Shown here piece by piece: positions 16,863-26,183 of a stretch of DNA of 64,000 nt (the first letter of the stretch is position 1; every line of letters starts with the position of its first letter). The position numbers and the translations under genes were made by a program. The stretch is from Nocardioides pocheonensis (lineage in GTDB: Bacteria > Actinomycetota > Actinomycetes > Propionibacteriales > Nocardioidaceae). The stretch is taken from NCBI RefSeq assembly GCF_003725535.1, contig NZ_RJSF01000040.1:711477-775476 (forward strand), in the 5' to 3' direction. The notes under the pieces are model-generated. The model saw only the letters and a list, made by a program, of their open reading frames with translations. It did not search any database and was not told where the DNA came from.

Positions 16863-17902
16863 GCGCGCCGTCGGGCGGCCAGACCTGGCCGGACGTGCTC
16901 TCCGGGCTCGTCCAGCGCCGTGACCTGACCGCCGAGCAGACCGCCTGGGCGATGGGCGAGATCCTGGCCGGCGCCGCGACTCCCGTGCAGATCGCCGGGT
17001 TCGCCGTGGCGCTGAGGTCCAAGGGCGAGACCGTCGAGGAGATGCAGGGCCTGGTCGACGCGATGTACGAGCACGCCACCCCGCTGACGGTGGAGGGCCG
17101 CACCCTCGATGTCGTCGGCACCGGCGGCGACCGGTCCTTCTCGGTGAACATCTCGACGATGGCGGCGATCGTGGCCGCCGGGGCGGGCGTCACCGTGGTC
17201 AAGCACGGCAACCGGTCCGCCTCCAGCAAGGCCGGCAGCGCCGACGTGCTCGAGCAGCTGGGCATCCGGCTCGACCTGACCGCCGAGGACGTGGGCCGGG
17301 TGGCGCGGCAGGCCGGCATCACCTTCTGCTTCGCCGCGGCCTTCCACCCCGCACTGCGCCACGCGGCGGTCGCGCGCAGCGAGCTCGGCATCGGCACCAC
17401 CTTCAACTTCCTCGGCCCGATCGCCAACCCGGCCAAGCCCGCCGCGCAGGCGATCGGCTGCGCCGACGCGCGGATGGCACCGGTGATGGCGGGTGTGTTC
17501 GCGCGCCGCGGGGTCGACGCCTGGGTGTTCCGGGGCGACGACGGCCTGGACGAGCTCACCACCACCACGACCTCACGGCTCTGGCTGGTCCACGAGGGGC
17601 AGGTCGTCGAGGAGACCGTCGACCCGGCTCGGCTCGGGGTGCCGGTCGGCACGGCCGAGGGCCTGCGCGGTCAGGACGCGGCGTACAACGCGGAGGTCGT
17701 GCTCCGGCTGCTCGCCGGCGACCGCGGACCCGTGCGCGACGCGGTGCTGCTCAACGCCGGTGCGGCGCTGGCCGTGCACGCGGCAGAGGACGGCTCCGTG
17801 GAGGACCGCCTCATTGACGGCATCCGGCGCGCCGAAGCGGCCGTGGACTCCGGGGCGGCGCAGGCGACGTTGGAGCGCTGGGTCGCCGCAGCCGCGGGCT
17901 GA
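16859..17902 (+). CDS. trpD: Anthranilate phosphoribosyltransferase
   Basis: Second enzyme of tryptophan synthesis, 347 aa, which joins anthranilate to PRPP. The PRPP-binding [14 protein letters not shown] loop is at about 81-94, and the [18 protein letters not shown] segment and the anthranilate-site [11 protein letters not shown]-like region are intact in outline. It is not with other trp genes here, as is common in actinobacteria where trpD lies beside ctaE. The GTG overlaps the receiver-like gene, so the two are coupled. Confidence 0.96.
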   Translation: MSAPSGGQTWPDVLSGLVQRRDLTAEQTAWAMGEILAGAATPVQIAGFAVALRSKGETVEEMQGLVDAMYEHATPLTVEGRTLDVVGTGGDRSFSVNISTMAAIVAAGAGVTVVKHGNRSASSKAGSADVLEQLGIRLDLTAEDVGRVARQAGITFCFAAAFHPALRHAAVARSELGIGTTFNFLGPIANPAKPAAQAIGCADARMAPVMAGVFARRGVDAWVFRGDDGLDELTTTTTSRLWLVHEGQVVEETVDPARLGVPVGTAEGLRGQDAAYNAEVVLRLLAGDRGPVRDAVLLNAGAALAVHAAEDGSVEDRLIDGIRRAEAAVDSGAAQATLERWVAAAAG

Positions 17903-17944
17903 CGCGACTCGTCGCAAATCGCCCGAACCGCGACTGTGCGGTCC

Positions 17945-17950
17945 TAGGGT
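17945..17950 (+). promoter_or_regulatory. -10 element TAGGGT, leaderless promoter
   Basis: TAGGGT followed by 6 nt and the ATG at 17957, the same geometry as the other leaderless genes in this window. Confidence 0.55.
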
Positions 17951-17956
17951 GAGGTC

Positions 17957-18949
17957 ATGTCGCAGACCGGTGGCTCCCGTCGCCGGGTCGCGTACGTGCT
18001 CCCGGTGTTCAACGAGGCTGCGAGCCTGGAGCGGTTCCACGAGGAGCTGCTGACGTGCACGGCTGAGCGTGCCGACCTCGACTTCGAGTTCGTCTACGTC
18101 GACGACGGCAGCCGCGACGACTCTCTCGCCACGCTGCTGCGGCTCCGCACGGCCGACGACCGCGTCTCGGTCATCGCCCTGTCGCGCAACTTCGGGCACC
18201 AGATGGCGGTCACGGCGGGTCTGGACTCCGTCCCGGACGCGGATGCCGTGGTCGTGATGGACGTGGACCTGCAGGACCCGCCCCGGGTGAGCCTTGCGCT
18301 CGTCGCAGCCTGGGAGGGTGGCGCCGACGTGGTCTACGCGCAGCGACGGACCCGCCAGGACGGGTGGTTCAAGCGTGTGACGGCCTTCGGCTTCTACTGG
18401 CTGCTCGAACGTCTCGCGTCGTCGGAGATCCCGAGGAACGTCGGCGACTTCCGGCTCATGGACCGTCGCGTGGTCGACGAGGTCGCCCGGTTCCGGGAGC
18501 ACAACCGGTTCCTGCGGGGCATCGTGGCCAGCGTGGGCTTCCGCCAGGAGGCGGTCCTCTTCGACCGCGACCCCCGGTTCGCCGGCAGCACCGGCTACCC
18601 GTTGCGCCGGATGGTGAAGTTCGCAGCCGACGGCATCCTCGGCTTCTCCACGATCCCGCTGCAGATGATCACCCGGCTCGGGATGGCGATCTCGTTCCTC
18701 AGCCTGGTCGGCGCCGGCTACGCGTTCGCCGTGAAGGTGTTCACGCCGGACAAGGCGGTGCCCGGGTGGGCGTTCCTCGGCGTGGGCATGTTCCTGCTGG
18801 GCGGCATCCAGCTGGTGATGATGGGGATCATCGGCAGCTACCTCGGCCGGGTGTACGTCGAGGTCCAGAACCGCCCGCTCTACTCGGTCGCGCTGGTGGC
18901 CCGCGGCGTCGCGGGCGGCACGAGGACGACCGACGTCCCGTCCTCGTAG
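17957..18949 (+). CDS. GT2 glycosyltransferase, DPM1/GtrB-type with C-terminal membrane helices
   Basis: A 330-aa family 2 glycosyltransferase. The GT-A domain has the nucleotide-sugar motif YVDDGSRDDS (about 50-58), a DVDLQDPP metal-binding motif and the DFRLMDRRVV segment of the GtrB/DPM1 group. Two C-terminal membrane helices (about 232-255 and 268-292) anchor it. Such enzymes load a sugar onto polyprenyl phosphate for transfer outside the membrane. Its 3' end overlaps the convergent membrane protein gene by 70 nt. It is the only plus-strand gene of the glycan block and is transcribed leaderless. Confidence 0.88.
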   Translation: MSQTGGSRRRVAYVLPVFNEAASLERFHEELLTCTAERADLDFEFVYVDDGSRDDSLATLLRLRTADDRVSVIALSRNFGHQMAVTAGLDSVPDADAVVVMDVDLQDPPRVSLALVAAWEGGADVVYAQRRTRQDGWFKRVTAFGFYWLLERLASSEIPRNVGDFRLMDRRVVDEVARFREHNRFLRGIVASVGFRQEAVLFDRDPRFAGSTGYPLRRMVKFAADGILGFSTIPLQMITRLGMAISFLSLVGAGYAFAVKVFTPDKAVPGWAFLGVGMFLLGGIQLVMMGIIGSYLGRVYVEVQNRPLYSVALVARGVAGGTRTTDVPSS

Positions 18950-20337
18950 GTCGGCGTCCACCCGTCGCGGAGCACCGCAGCGGCCAGCGCGGACCGCCGG
19001 TGGAGGAGGGCGCACCTGATGCCGAACCGGTCGAACGTGCGCCGGTAGTCCGAGGGTGCCAGGCCCATGGAGGCGTCGATCACGGAGGCGGGGTAGGGGT
19101 CCTGCCGGTTGTCCACGAACACCTTGACGTCCGGGACGAACCAGATCAGGGCGGCGCCCTGGTCGTAGTCGTTGTACAACGGCCCGGGGCAGCCGCGCAG
19201 CGCGGACGCCAGCCCGCTCGACACCGGGTGCCACGCCAGCTTCGGAGGCTGGGCGGCCCAGACGGTGCCCACGCCGACGGCGGCGAGCAGGGCGACGGCG
19301 ACGAGCGCCTCGCGCCATCGGCGTACGGTGCCGACCGGGTGGCGGGTGTGGAACTCCAGGAGGGTCATCCACAGCGGCACGACCGCGACGACGAAGAACG
19401 GGATGTTGCGGATCGCGGTCATCGCGAGCGGCGCCATCACCAGCGCCGCCAGCGCCGGGACGCGGTCCGCCCAGGTGCGGAGCCGGGCACGACGGCGTAC
19501 GGCGAGGACGATCGTCACGACCACGAGCGGCCAGAAGATGGCGGCTCCCACCGGGGACGAGAACGCGGTGGCCCACTCGGCGATCCGGTCCTGCCCCGGA
19601 CGACCGTTCGCGTCCAGCACGTAGGTCCACAGACGCGGGCCCAGCGGGTTGACGAGGGTGGCGGCAGCGCTCACCGCGGTCGTGAGGGCGAGGTGCCGCG
19701 CGCGGCGGGCAGCGTCGGCCGATCGGGTGCGGGCCAGGTCGACGAGGGAGGCGAGCGTGGCGACGCCCAGCAGAGCGCCGCCCATCACCACCTGGGCGTG
19801 CAGGTTGGCCCAGACCAGGAAGAGGGCCGGGATCCACGCGTAGCGCTCCCGCGCGAGCAGCAGCATGGTCACGGCGAAGAGCAGCATGCTCGTCACCTGG
19901 GGCCGGATCGTCCACGAGACGCTCATGAGGGGGAGCGCGATCCCCAGCACGATCGGCACGACGTAGCCGAGCGCACGGGAGTTCCGGCGCATGACCCAGG
20001 CCGTCGTGGCGACCACGGCACCGGTCCAGGCCGACAGCAGGGGCATGCCGCCCGCACGGTGCAGCAGGTAGGCGATCGCCTCCCACAGCCACTCGTGGTT
20101 CGACCAGTACCGGCCGGCGGCGGTGTGGGAGTACCGCTCCACCAGGGAGACGTGATGGGTGTGCCAGATGTCCTGGCCGGCCCGCAGCAGCCACCACAGG
20201 TCGATCTGTGCGCTGGAGACCGCTCCGAGGGCGAACGTGACGACGTACAGGATCGCGGTCGCGAAGCGGTCGAAACCCAGGGCCCTCGGGCTTCCCTCGG
20301 TCCCGGCCGTGGGGCTCGCGATGACGTCAGAGCTCAA
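18880..20337 (-). CDS. Multi-pass membrane protein, GT-C-like
   Basis: A 485-aa protein with about 10 hydrophobic segments and a C-terminal exported domain of about 120 residues. The segment with NDYDQGAALIWF and VFVDNRQDPYP matches a pattern common in GT-C-like membrane proteins of unknown activity, which suggests transfer of a sugar from a polyprenyl carrier, but no donor or acceptor can be named. It overlaps the YgjV-GNAT gene by 11 nt upstream and runs 70 nt into the convergent GT2 gene. The first 25 residues are cytoplasmic. Confidence 0.75.
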   Translation of the reverse strand: MSSDVIASPTAGTEGSPRALGFDRFATAILYVVTFALGAVSSAQIDLWWLLRAGQDIWHTHHVSLVERYSHTAAGRYWSNHEWLWEAIAYLLHRAGGMPLLSAWTGAVVATTAWVMRRNSRALGYVVPIVLGIALPLMSVSWTIRPQVTSMLLFAVTMLLLARERYAWIPALFLVWANLHAQVVMGGALLGVATLASLVDLARTRSADAARRARHLALTTAVSAAATLVNPLGPRLWTYVLDANGRPGQDRIAEWATAFSSPVGAAIFWPLVVVTIVLAVRRRARLRTWADRVPALAALVMAPLAMTAIRNIPFFVVAVVPLWMTLLEFHTRHPVGTVRRWREALVAVALLAAVGVGTVWAAQPPKLAWHPVSSGLASALRGCPGPLYNDYDQGAALIWFVPDVKVFVDNRQDPYPASVIDASMGLAPSDYRRTFDRFGIRCALLHRRSALAAAVLRDGWTPTYEDGTSVVLVPPATPRATSATE

Positions 20338-20944
20338 GCTCGAAGGCCCCGTTCTCGAGCGGCTGGAATCCGAGCCGCGCGTAGTACGGGGCGATCATGT
20401 GCTCGGGTGTCCGCACCCGGGTGAAGCCGTGGTCCTTGAGCGCGGTGCTGTGGCGCCAGACGAACTCGCCGGGGGAGAAGTCGCGGAACCGCTGCGTCAC
20501 GTAGTCGAGCACGACGTGCGCGACGCCGCCGCCCACGTCGTGCACCAGGACGACGCCGACGGTCTCGTCACCGCGCTGCACGAGGAAGGCAGCTGCGCCC
20601 TCGGACGCTCCGTCCCAGGTGAAGTCCGGCTGGAACCTGAGGATGTCGGCCTCGTGCACGCGCAGCACGTGCCGGAGGTACTCGTCCTGCGGGCCGACCT
20701 CGAGGACCTCGTAGGTGGCGGCGTCGTGACGCGTCGTGACGAGGTTGCGGATGTGCCACAGGTTGATCGCGCACAGCGCGACGTTCATCGCCACCATCGG
20801 CCAGATCTCGAGTGCGGCGTTGAACCCGGCCAGGATCGCCGAGGCGGCCAGGTTGAGCACGCGGAACCGGAGCACCCGTGCCTGCATCACCGAGTAGATC
20901 AGCAGCACGGAGCCGATCCATCCGGTGAGCTGGAGCCAGGGCAT
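20327..20944 (-). CDS. YgjV-like membrane segment fused to a GNAT acetyltransferase domain
   Basis: A 205-aa protein in two parts. Residues 1-68 form about three membrane helices resembling YgjV (GWIGSVLLIYSVMQ, then ILAGFNAALEIWP). Residues 75-205 resemble a GNAT N-acyltransferase, with the acceptor-side strands and a closing YYARLGFQPLENG motif typical of the C-terminal GNAT strand. The substrate is unknown; a cytoplasmic acyltransferase held at the membrane is the simplest reading. A TAGCCT hexamer ends 6 nt before the ATG, so it can be transcribed leaderless even though it sits inside a same-strand run. Confidence 0.72.
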   Translation of the reverse strand: MPWLQLTGWIGSVLLIYSVMQARVLRFRVLNLAASAILAGFNAALEIWPMVAMNVALCAINLWHIRNLVTTRHDAATYEVLEVGPQDEYLRHVLRVHEADILRFQPDFTWDGASEGAAAFLVQRGDETVGVVLVHDVGGGVAHVVLDYVTQRFRDFSPGEFVWRHSTALKDHGFTRVRTPEHMIAPYYARLGFQPLENGAFELEL

Positions 20945-20950
20945 GGGGGG

Positions 20951-20956
20951 AGGCTA
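20951..20956 (-). promoter_or_regulatory. -10 element TAGCCT, leaderless promoter
   Basis: On the minus strand TAGCCT ends 6 nt (all C) before the ATG at 20944. It lies in the 29-nt gap after the preceding membrane protein gene. Confidence 0.45.
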
Positions 20957-20973
20957 TCGCCCGGAATCGGCCG

Positions 20974-22770
20974 TCACGGTGATCCGGCGGCGTCCGGACG
21001 GACCGCCGTGTCGCCGGCCCAGCGGAGCACGCGCACCCCGTCGGGCGCAGCGGGAGGGGTGACGTCCCGGTACTCGGTGGAGAAGTCCACGCCGCAGACG
21101 CGCCACGCCGCGAGCTCGGTGGCGCTCGGGTCGCGGTTCGCCACGACCAGCGGCTGCTGGTCGCCCCAGGGGTTGCCGTGCCGGCAGGCGGCGCGCAGGT
21201 CGGCGGCGTTCAGGCCGTCGTCGTAGCTGGAGTACCACGCCTCACCGATCGGACGGCCTCCGAGGATCAGCACGTACTGGGCGAGCTCGCCGAACGCGAG
21301 CATCGGCCGGTGACTGCCGGGTGTGATCCCCAGGTCGCTCCTCATGCGGGAGTAGGTGTCCGCCTCGGAGGCCGGCAGGGCGATCGACGCCAGCTCGGAC
21401 GACCCGTCCACGTGTGCCCACGCTCCCGTCAGGAGACCGGCTCCGCCAGCCTCGTGCACCAGACCGTCGACGCCGACGACCACGGAGATCGTCACGCCCA
21501 ACGTGGTGGCCCCGAGTGCGATCACGGACGCCGTCGTCGCGCGCCAGGGGCGGGCCGTGACCAGGGCGATCGTCAGCGCGATCCACAGGCCGGCACCGTT
21601 CACCGCCGTGGCATACAGCGCGTTGTTGGTGCCGACCCCCTGGAGGAGCGGGACGATGCCGAGCAGGACGAGGACCATCGCGTACGACGAGACCCGAACC
21701 GGCTTGCGCAGCCTCCGCACCGCCGAGCTCGTCAGCACGAGGAGCACGCACGCGGCGATCCCCGACGCGAACGCGAGAACGTTGCCCGCGCCGGATCGGA
21801 AGCCGCCGACGCTCGCGAGCAGTGCGGCGGAGGCCGCCACGCCGACGACGCCCACGGTCGCATGCCGTCCCGGCAATGTCGTGGGGAGGAACCGGGCGAT
21901 CACGACCGCGATCGCGGTCGGCGCGCAGAGGACGAGCGCCGCTGCGAGAACCTCGAGGGAGGACTCGGCGTACCAGGTGACCACCTCGAGAGGTGAGTGC
22001 GTGCTGCCCGAGACGATCGAGATCTGCTGTCGCAGCGGTGGGAGGATCTGGCTCCAGGGATCGACGAGGACCTGGACCGCCAGGGCGAACATGACCACAC
22101 CCGCGACCATCGGCAGGGCCAACCGCAGGGGGCGGGCGCCTGCGAGGTGCAGCGTGAACGCCGACGCGATCAGGATGACGACCAGCGACACGGCGGACGG
22201 TGGCTTGGCGAGCACCATGGCGCCGGCCACGAACCCGATCGCTGCTCCGACCAGGAGTGGCACGTCTCGATCACGGTCGGCCGCTCGCAGGGACACCAGC
22301 ATGAGTGCGACCAGCAGCTCGCTGCCGAGCACGGTCACGTCGTTGTAGCCCGGAGTCCGGGGCAGCCACCCGTAGAGGATCGCCCCGCTGGCGGTGACCA
22401 GGCTGGCGACGGCGTACTCCCACGACGAGCCGCGAGGTGCCCACGGACGGTGCGCGCGCAGCCATCGGGCGAAGGCGATGCCGAGGACGAGATGCACGAC
22501 GAGGATCGAGGTGAGCCGGAGGAGCCTCAACCCACCGATGTCGTGACCGAGCAGGTCGAAGAGGGGCCCGTAGAGGTACTGCGCGCCGGTGAACGTGCGC
22601 CGGTCCTCGTGCCACCGCCCGTAGGCGAGCAGGTAGAAGCCTTCGTTCCCGGCACCGAGGCCGCGGCCGGAGACGAGCACGGCGAGGGCCGACCAGGTCA
22701 CCGTGGCCGCGGTGCCGGCCACGGCCGTCGCCACGGCGATGCGCCCTCCCGCAGTGCCCCGCGTCGTCAT
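20974..22770 (-). CDS. Large multi-pass membrane protein of the glycan block
   Basis: A 598-aa protein with about 12 hydrophobic segments and a C-terminal exported domain of roughly 110 residues. I do not recognise the family with confidence; the early NEGFYLLAYGR loop after the first helix is where GT-C enzymes keep an acidic catalytic residue, so a GT-C glycosyltransferase is possible. The start at 22770 overlaps the stop of the DUF2142 gene (ATGA); the longer frame upstream is its shadow. It shares direction and tight spacing with its neighbours, so it is probably in the same operon. Confidence 0.75.
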   Translation of the reverse strand: MTTRGTAGGRIAVATAVAGTAATVTWSALAVLVSGRGLGAGNEGFYLLAYGRWHEDRRTFTGAQYLYGPLFDLLGHDIGGLRLLRLTSILVVHLVLGIAFARWLRAHRPWAPRGSSWEYAVASLVTASGAILYGWLPRTPGYNDVTVLGSELLVALMLVSLRAADRDRDVPLLVGAAIGFVAGAMVLAKPPSAVSLVVILIASAFTLHLAGARPLRLALPMVAGVVMFALAVQVLVDPWSQILPPLRQQISIVSGSTHSPLEVVTWYAESSLEVLAAALVLCAPTAIAVVIARFLPTTLPGRHATVGVVGVAASAALLASVGGFRSGAGNVLAFASGIAACVLLVLTSSAVRRLRKPVRVSSYAMVLVLLGIVPLLQGVGTNNALYATAVNGAGLWIALTIALVTARPWRATTASVIALGATTLGVTISVVVGVDGLVHEAGGAGLLTGAWAHVDGSSELASIALPASEADTYSRMRSDLGITPGSHRPMLAFGELAQYVLILGGRPIGEAWYSSYDDGLNAADLRAACRHGNPWGDQQPLVVANRDPSATELAAWRVCGVDFSTEYRDVTPPAAPDGVRVLRWAGDTAVRPDAAGSP

Positions 22771-24293
22771 CGCGCTCTGGGCACGGCATCGCCCCTCGGG
22801 TTCGCCTCGTCTGCCGCGGGAGGTGAGCCGCCCTCCACGAGCTGCACGGAGCGTGACCACGAGGCCGTCGCGAGCGCGCCGAGCGCCACCACGAGCACCG
22901 TCGGAGGTGCCCACCAGTGCGTCGCCGAGACCAGCTCGTGGTCCTTGATCTGCTTCGCCAGGACGCCGGTGATGCCGAGAGTCTCAGCTGCGCCCCACCC
23001 GACCAGCCCGAGCCACAGGAAGGCGCCTCGAAGCGCTGGGCCGCGGTCCTCGAGTGCGAGCCCGGCGAGCGCGAAGACCCCCGCCGAGTACGGCATGCCG
23101 TAGCGGCCCTGCCACGACATCCCGTACCGGTGGAAGCCCGAGTAGGTGATCGCGACCGGCACCGCCGCCGACAGCACGAGGACGACGGCCATGGCGAGGG
23201 AGTCCCGGCCCGCGCCTCGCAGAGCCCGTGCGGTGAACACCGCCAGGGCGATCATGGCGACCAGCGCGACGCCGTAGACAGCGGCCGGCGCGGACTCGTT
23301 GCGGTACGGGAACGCCGCGACCGCCTGGAGCGGCCACGCGATCACACCTTGGGCGATCTGACCCCACGGGTTGCCGGGCAGTCCACCCTCGGGGCGTGAG
23401 GTGTTGGGCTGTGCGTAGGCCATCCACCACAGCTGGAACGCGACGGCGGCGAGAGCGACGCCGAGCGCGGCCACCTCGGGTCGACTCCTGGGGCGGGCGA
23501 GCCACAGGACTCGCACCGGCCCGGCGTACACCATCAGCGTGAGCGCGATCAGGGCGAGCCAGAAGAGCCCGAGCGTGTGGGTGTTGGCCATGACGGCCAC
23601 GCCGACCATGAGTCCGACGTACGCCGGGCGCCGTCCGTTCGGTCCGACCCTGAGCATCGCCAGGGCAGCTGCCCAGACGAGGATGCCGCTGACCATCTGC
23701 ACGCCGTTGGGCGTGGCGATGCTGGCTGAGTACACCGTGGTCGGGAGACAGGCGGCGAGCAGCAGGAGCAGGGGCCAGCGGCTGCGCGCCCAGAGCGTCG
23801 TGAGGAACACCGCAAGACCGAACATCGCGGCGCACTCGACGATCGAGACCAACCGCATCACGTCGATCGCCGCGCTTCCCGAGAACGGTCGGGCGAGCGC
23901 GCCGACCACTCCGTAGTACAGCGGGTTGTAGTAGTCGACCCCTGTGGCGACCTCGACGACGCCGTCACCGAGGTCCTTGTAGGGGCGACAGTTGAACGGC
24001 TTGGTGTAGGGCAGCCTCGCGCACGCGGGCCCTGCCGCCTCGACGATGTCGGCACGCACGGGCAGCATCGCGCCCCGGGCGAGCGTCGGCGAGAGCTCGT
24101 AGGTCCCGGGTCGCCAGTGGCCGATCGCGACGGAGCTGGCCCGGTACACGTGGTCGAACTCGTCGATGCCGGTCGCGGGTGGCATCACCAGCAACCAGGC
24201 GAGCTGGAGGCCGAACAGGCCGGCCGCCGCCCAGGCAGCCACCCGGCGGCTCCCGTTCCGGCCGGGGTCGGGAGGGCCCGCCTCGACGCTCAC
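22767..24293 (-). CDS. DUF2142 membrane protein, paralogue A
   Basis: A 508-aa membrane protein with about 11 helices. Shared motifs with the second copy at 24651-26183 are GIDEFDHVYRASSVA after helix 1, YTKPFNC, YNPLYYGVVGAL and SASIATPNG. DUF2142 proteins occur in polysaccharide and cell-wall glycan loci, and their activity is not established to my knowledge. GTG 24293 was chosen because it places the first helix as in the paralogue and has a GGGAG site upstream; another GTG at 24362 directly after the previous gene would add 23 residues. Confidence 0.82.
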   Translation of the reverse strand: MSVEAGPPDPGRNGSRRVAAWAAAGLFGLQLAWLLVMPPATGIDEFDHVYRASSVAIGHWRPGTYELSPTLARGAMLPVRADIVEAAGPACARLPYTKPFNCRPYKDLGDGVVEVATGVDYYNPLYYGVVGALARPFSGSAAIDVMRLVSIVECAAMFGLAVFLTTLWARSRWPLLLLLAACLPTTVYSASIATPNGVQMVSGILVWAAALAMLRVGPNGRRPAYVGLMVGVAVMANTHTLGLFWLALIALTLMVYAGPVRVLWLARPRSRPEVAALGVALAAVAFQLWWMAYAQPNTSRPEGGLPGNPWGQIAQGVIAWPLQAVAAFPYRNESAPAAVYGVALVAMIALAVFTARALRGAGRDSLAMAVVLVLSAAVPVAITYSGFHRYGMSWQGRYGMPYSAGVFALAGLALEDRGPALRGAFLWLGLVGWGAAETLGITGVLAKQIKDHELVSATHWWAPPTVLVVALGALATASWSRSVQLVEGGSPPAADEANPRGDAVPRAR

Positions 24294-24362
24294 GCGGTCA
24301 CTCCCGCCGTCGACCCGCTCGAGGCCACCACCCGCGGCACGCATCGGCGACCGGAGTGGCAC

Positions 24363-24641
24363 CTAGTCCAGACCCAGGGAGAACGCAGTCTCCAGGTCGT
24401 GGCGGGAGTACGCCCGGAAGGCGATGTGGGTCTCCGTCTCGAGCACACCGGGGACCTTGTTGAGCTTGTCCGCGATGACGGCCGCGACCGCGTCGTGGTC
24501 ACGCACCCGCACCATCGCGATCAGGTCGATCTGGCCGGTCACCGAGTACACCTCGCTGACGCCGTCGAGCGCCGCGATCGCCTCGGCGACCTCGGGGATG
24601 CGCGCGACGTCAGCCTTCACGAAGACGATGGCGGTGATCAC
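24363..24641 (-). CDS. Lrp/AsnC ligand-binding (RAM) domain protein without DNA-binding domain
   Basis: A 92-aa stand-alone RAM domain, with the beta-alpha-beta pattern and the family motifs ITAIVFVKA at the start and VTGQIDLIAMVRV in the middle. Full Lrp/AsnC proteins add an N-terminal helix-turn-helix that is absent here, so it may bind an amino acid and act by protein contact. I recall such a gene near trpD in Streptomyces, so it is probably part of the conserved core and not of the glycan block around it. It lies between two DUF2142 genes with 9-nt and 69-nt gaps. Confidence 0.88.
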   Translation of the reverse strand: MITAIVFVKADVARIPEVAEAIAALDGVSEVYSVTGQIDLIAMVRVRDHDAVAAVIADKLNKVPGVLETETHIAFRAYSRHDLETAFSLGLD

Positions 24642-24650
24642 GCGAGCAAC

Positions 24651-26183
24651 CTACCGCGCGTCCAGCGTCGGGTCGCCGATTCGTTCGGTGTGCCCGGGAA
24701 GCTGCGTGTCCCCGAGTTCCGAGCCCTGAGTGGCGACCCGGTCGTGGGCCGGCCCCGACGAGCCCTCGCCCAGGAGCCGACGCGGGAGGGCGAGGGGCAG
24801 CAGGGTCCCGACGGCGGCGAGGACGCCCACGAGGACCAGGCCGCCCGGGAGCCGCGCGGCGACGGCCGACGGTAGCTCGCCGTGCGCCTCACGGAAGCCC
24901 ACCTGGATCACGCTGACCGCGACCGCCGTCGCGGCCATGCCGTAGACGAGCGGTACCCAGGTGGGGGCCGCCTCGCGCCGTGAGACCGCGAGCAGGGCGG
25001 CCACGCTGCTCAGCCCGAGCCAGAGCGGCAAGGAGTAACGGCCCTGCCAGGCAAGTCCGGTGTCGGCGTACGTGGCGAGCGTGAACGCCGCAGGGATGGT
25101 CACCAGGAGCACCAGCAGGCCGACGGCGGTCACGAGCACCCTCCCTCGTGCCGTGCGCAGCACCTGGACGAGCATCGCAAGGAGGGGAACGCCCCAGAGC
25201 GCGTACACCACCGGATGCGGGAACTCGGTGACCGTCGGGAACACGGCCACGGCTTCCAGCAGCCAGAGCACCTCGAAGGTCAACAGGTCGGTCACGGTGA
25301 GCGGACTGTCCGCGGGTTCGCCGATCGCTCCGGGGTGTGCGTAGCCGATCCATGCGACGCATCCCAATGCCACCAGGAGCACCGTCGTCGCCACGGGGAG
25401 CCAGACCTTCCACCGACTCACCACGAGGATCCGCCAGGTCCTGGACGGTTGCAGGAGGAGGACCAGTGCCAGCGCCAGGAATGCGAGCATCGGCCCGGTG
25501 CCGTGTGTCGTCATCAACGCCACGGCGCCGGTGCCGGCCCCCACGGCCTCGAGGGCGGTTGCTGCCTTGCGGCGCACGACCGACAGCAGCGAGACCCACA
25601 GCAGGGCCGCCCCGGAGTAGGCGAGGCCGTTGGGGCTCGCGATCGCGGTGCTGTACAGGAGGACCGGTGTCAGCCCGAGCATGAAGACGACCAACGGCCA
25701 GCGCGACCGGCTCCAGCGCACCACGATGGTCGCCGCCCAGGCGAGCAGCCAGGCGCAGGCCAGGGCGGTGACCGCCCGCATCGCGTAGTCGGCCTGTGCA
25801 CCGTGGAACGGGCGGGTCAGGGTGCCGACGACCGCGTAGTAGGCCGGGTTGTACGCGCTGGCCGCGGACGCGATCTCGACGTCACCGCCCGGGAACCTGC
25901 GCACCGGAACACAGTCGTCCGGCTTCGTGTACGTGTAGCTGCGGCAGACGGCGGAGGCCGCCGACACGAGGTCGCCCGGGATGCGCACGAGCCCTCCGCG
26001 TCCCTGCGGTGCCTGACCCGACGAGGTCCACTCGCCCCGGGCGACGGCGGCGGCCTTGAACACGTGGTCGAACTCGTCGATCCCCCGGAAGGCGGGCAGC
26101 GCGAGGATCCAGGCCGCCTGGACCATCAGGATGCCGACCAAGACGTGGACGAAGACCCGGCGACTCCCCTGACGTGACGTCAC
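24651..26183 (-). CDS. DUF2142 membrane protein, paralogue B
   Basis: A 510-aa relative of the protein at 22767-24293, with about 11 helices. It has the same landmarks: GIDEFDHVFKAAAVA, YTYTKPDDC, YNPAYYAVVGTL and STAIASPNG. The two have drifted well apart outside these motifs, so the duplication is old or the copies arrived separately. Its start overlaps the DUF2304 stop (ATGA-type), linking it to the GT2-DUF2304 pair upstream. The C-terminal 50 residues are hydrophilic. Confidence 0.82.
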   Translation of the reverse strand: MTSRQGSRRVFVHVLVGILMVQAAWILALPAFRGIDEFDHVFKAAAVARGEWTSSGQAPQGRGGLVRIPGDLVSAASAVCRSYTYTKPDDCVPVRRFPGGDVEIASAASAYNPAYYAVVGTLTRPFHGAQADYAMRAVTALACAWLLAWAATIVVRWSRSRWPLVVFMLGLTPVLLYSTAIASPNGLAYSGAALLWVSLLSVVRRKAATALEAVGAGTGAVALMTTHGTGPMLAFLALALVLLLQPSRTWRILVVSRWKVWLPVATTVLLVALGCVAWIGYAHPGAIGEPADSPLTVTDLLTFEVLWLLEAVAVFPTVTEFPHPVVYALWGVPLLAMLVQVLRTARGRVLVTAVGLLVLLVTIPAAFTLATYADTGLAWQGRYSLPLWLGLSSVAALLAVSRREAAPTWVPLVYGMAATAVAVSVIQVGFREAHGELPSAVAARLPGGLVLVGVLAAVGTLLPLALPRRLLGEGSSGPAHDRVATQGSELGDTQLPGHTERIGDPTLDAR

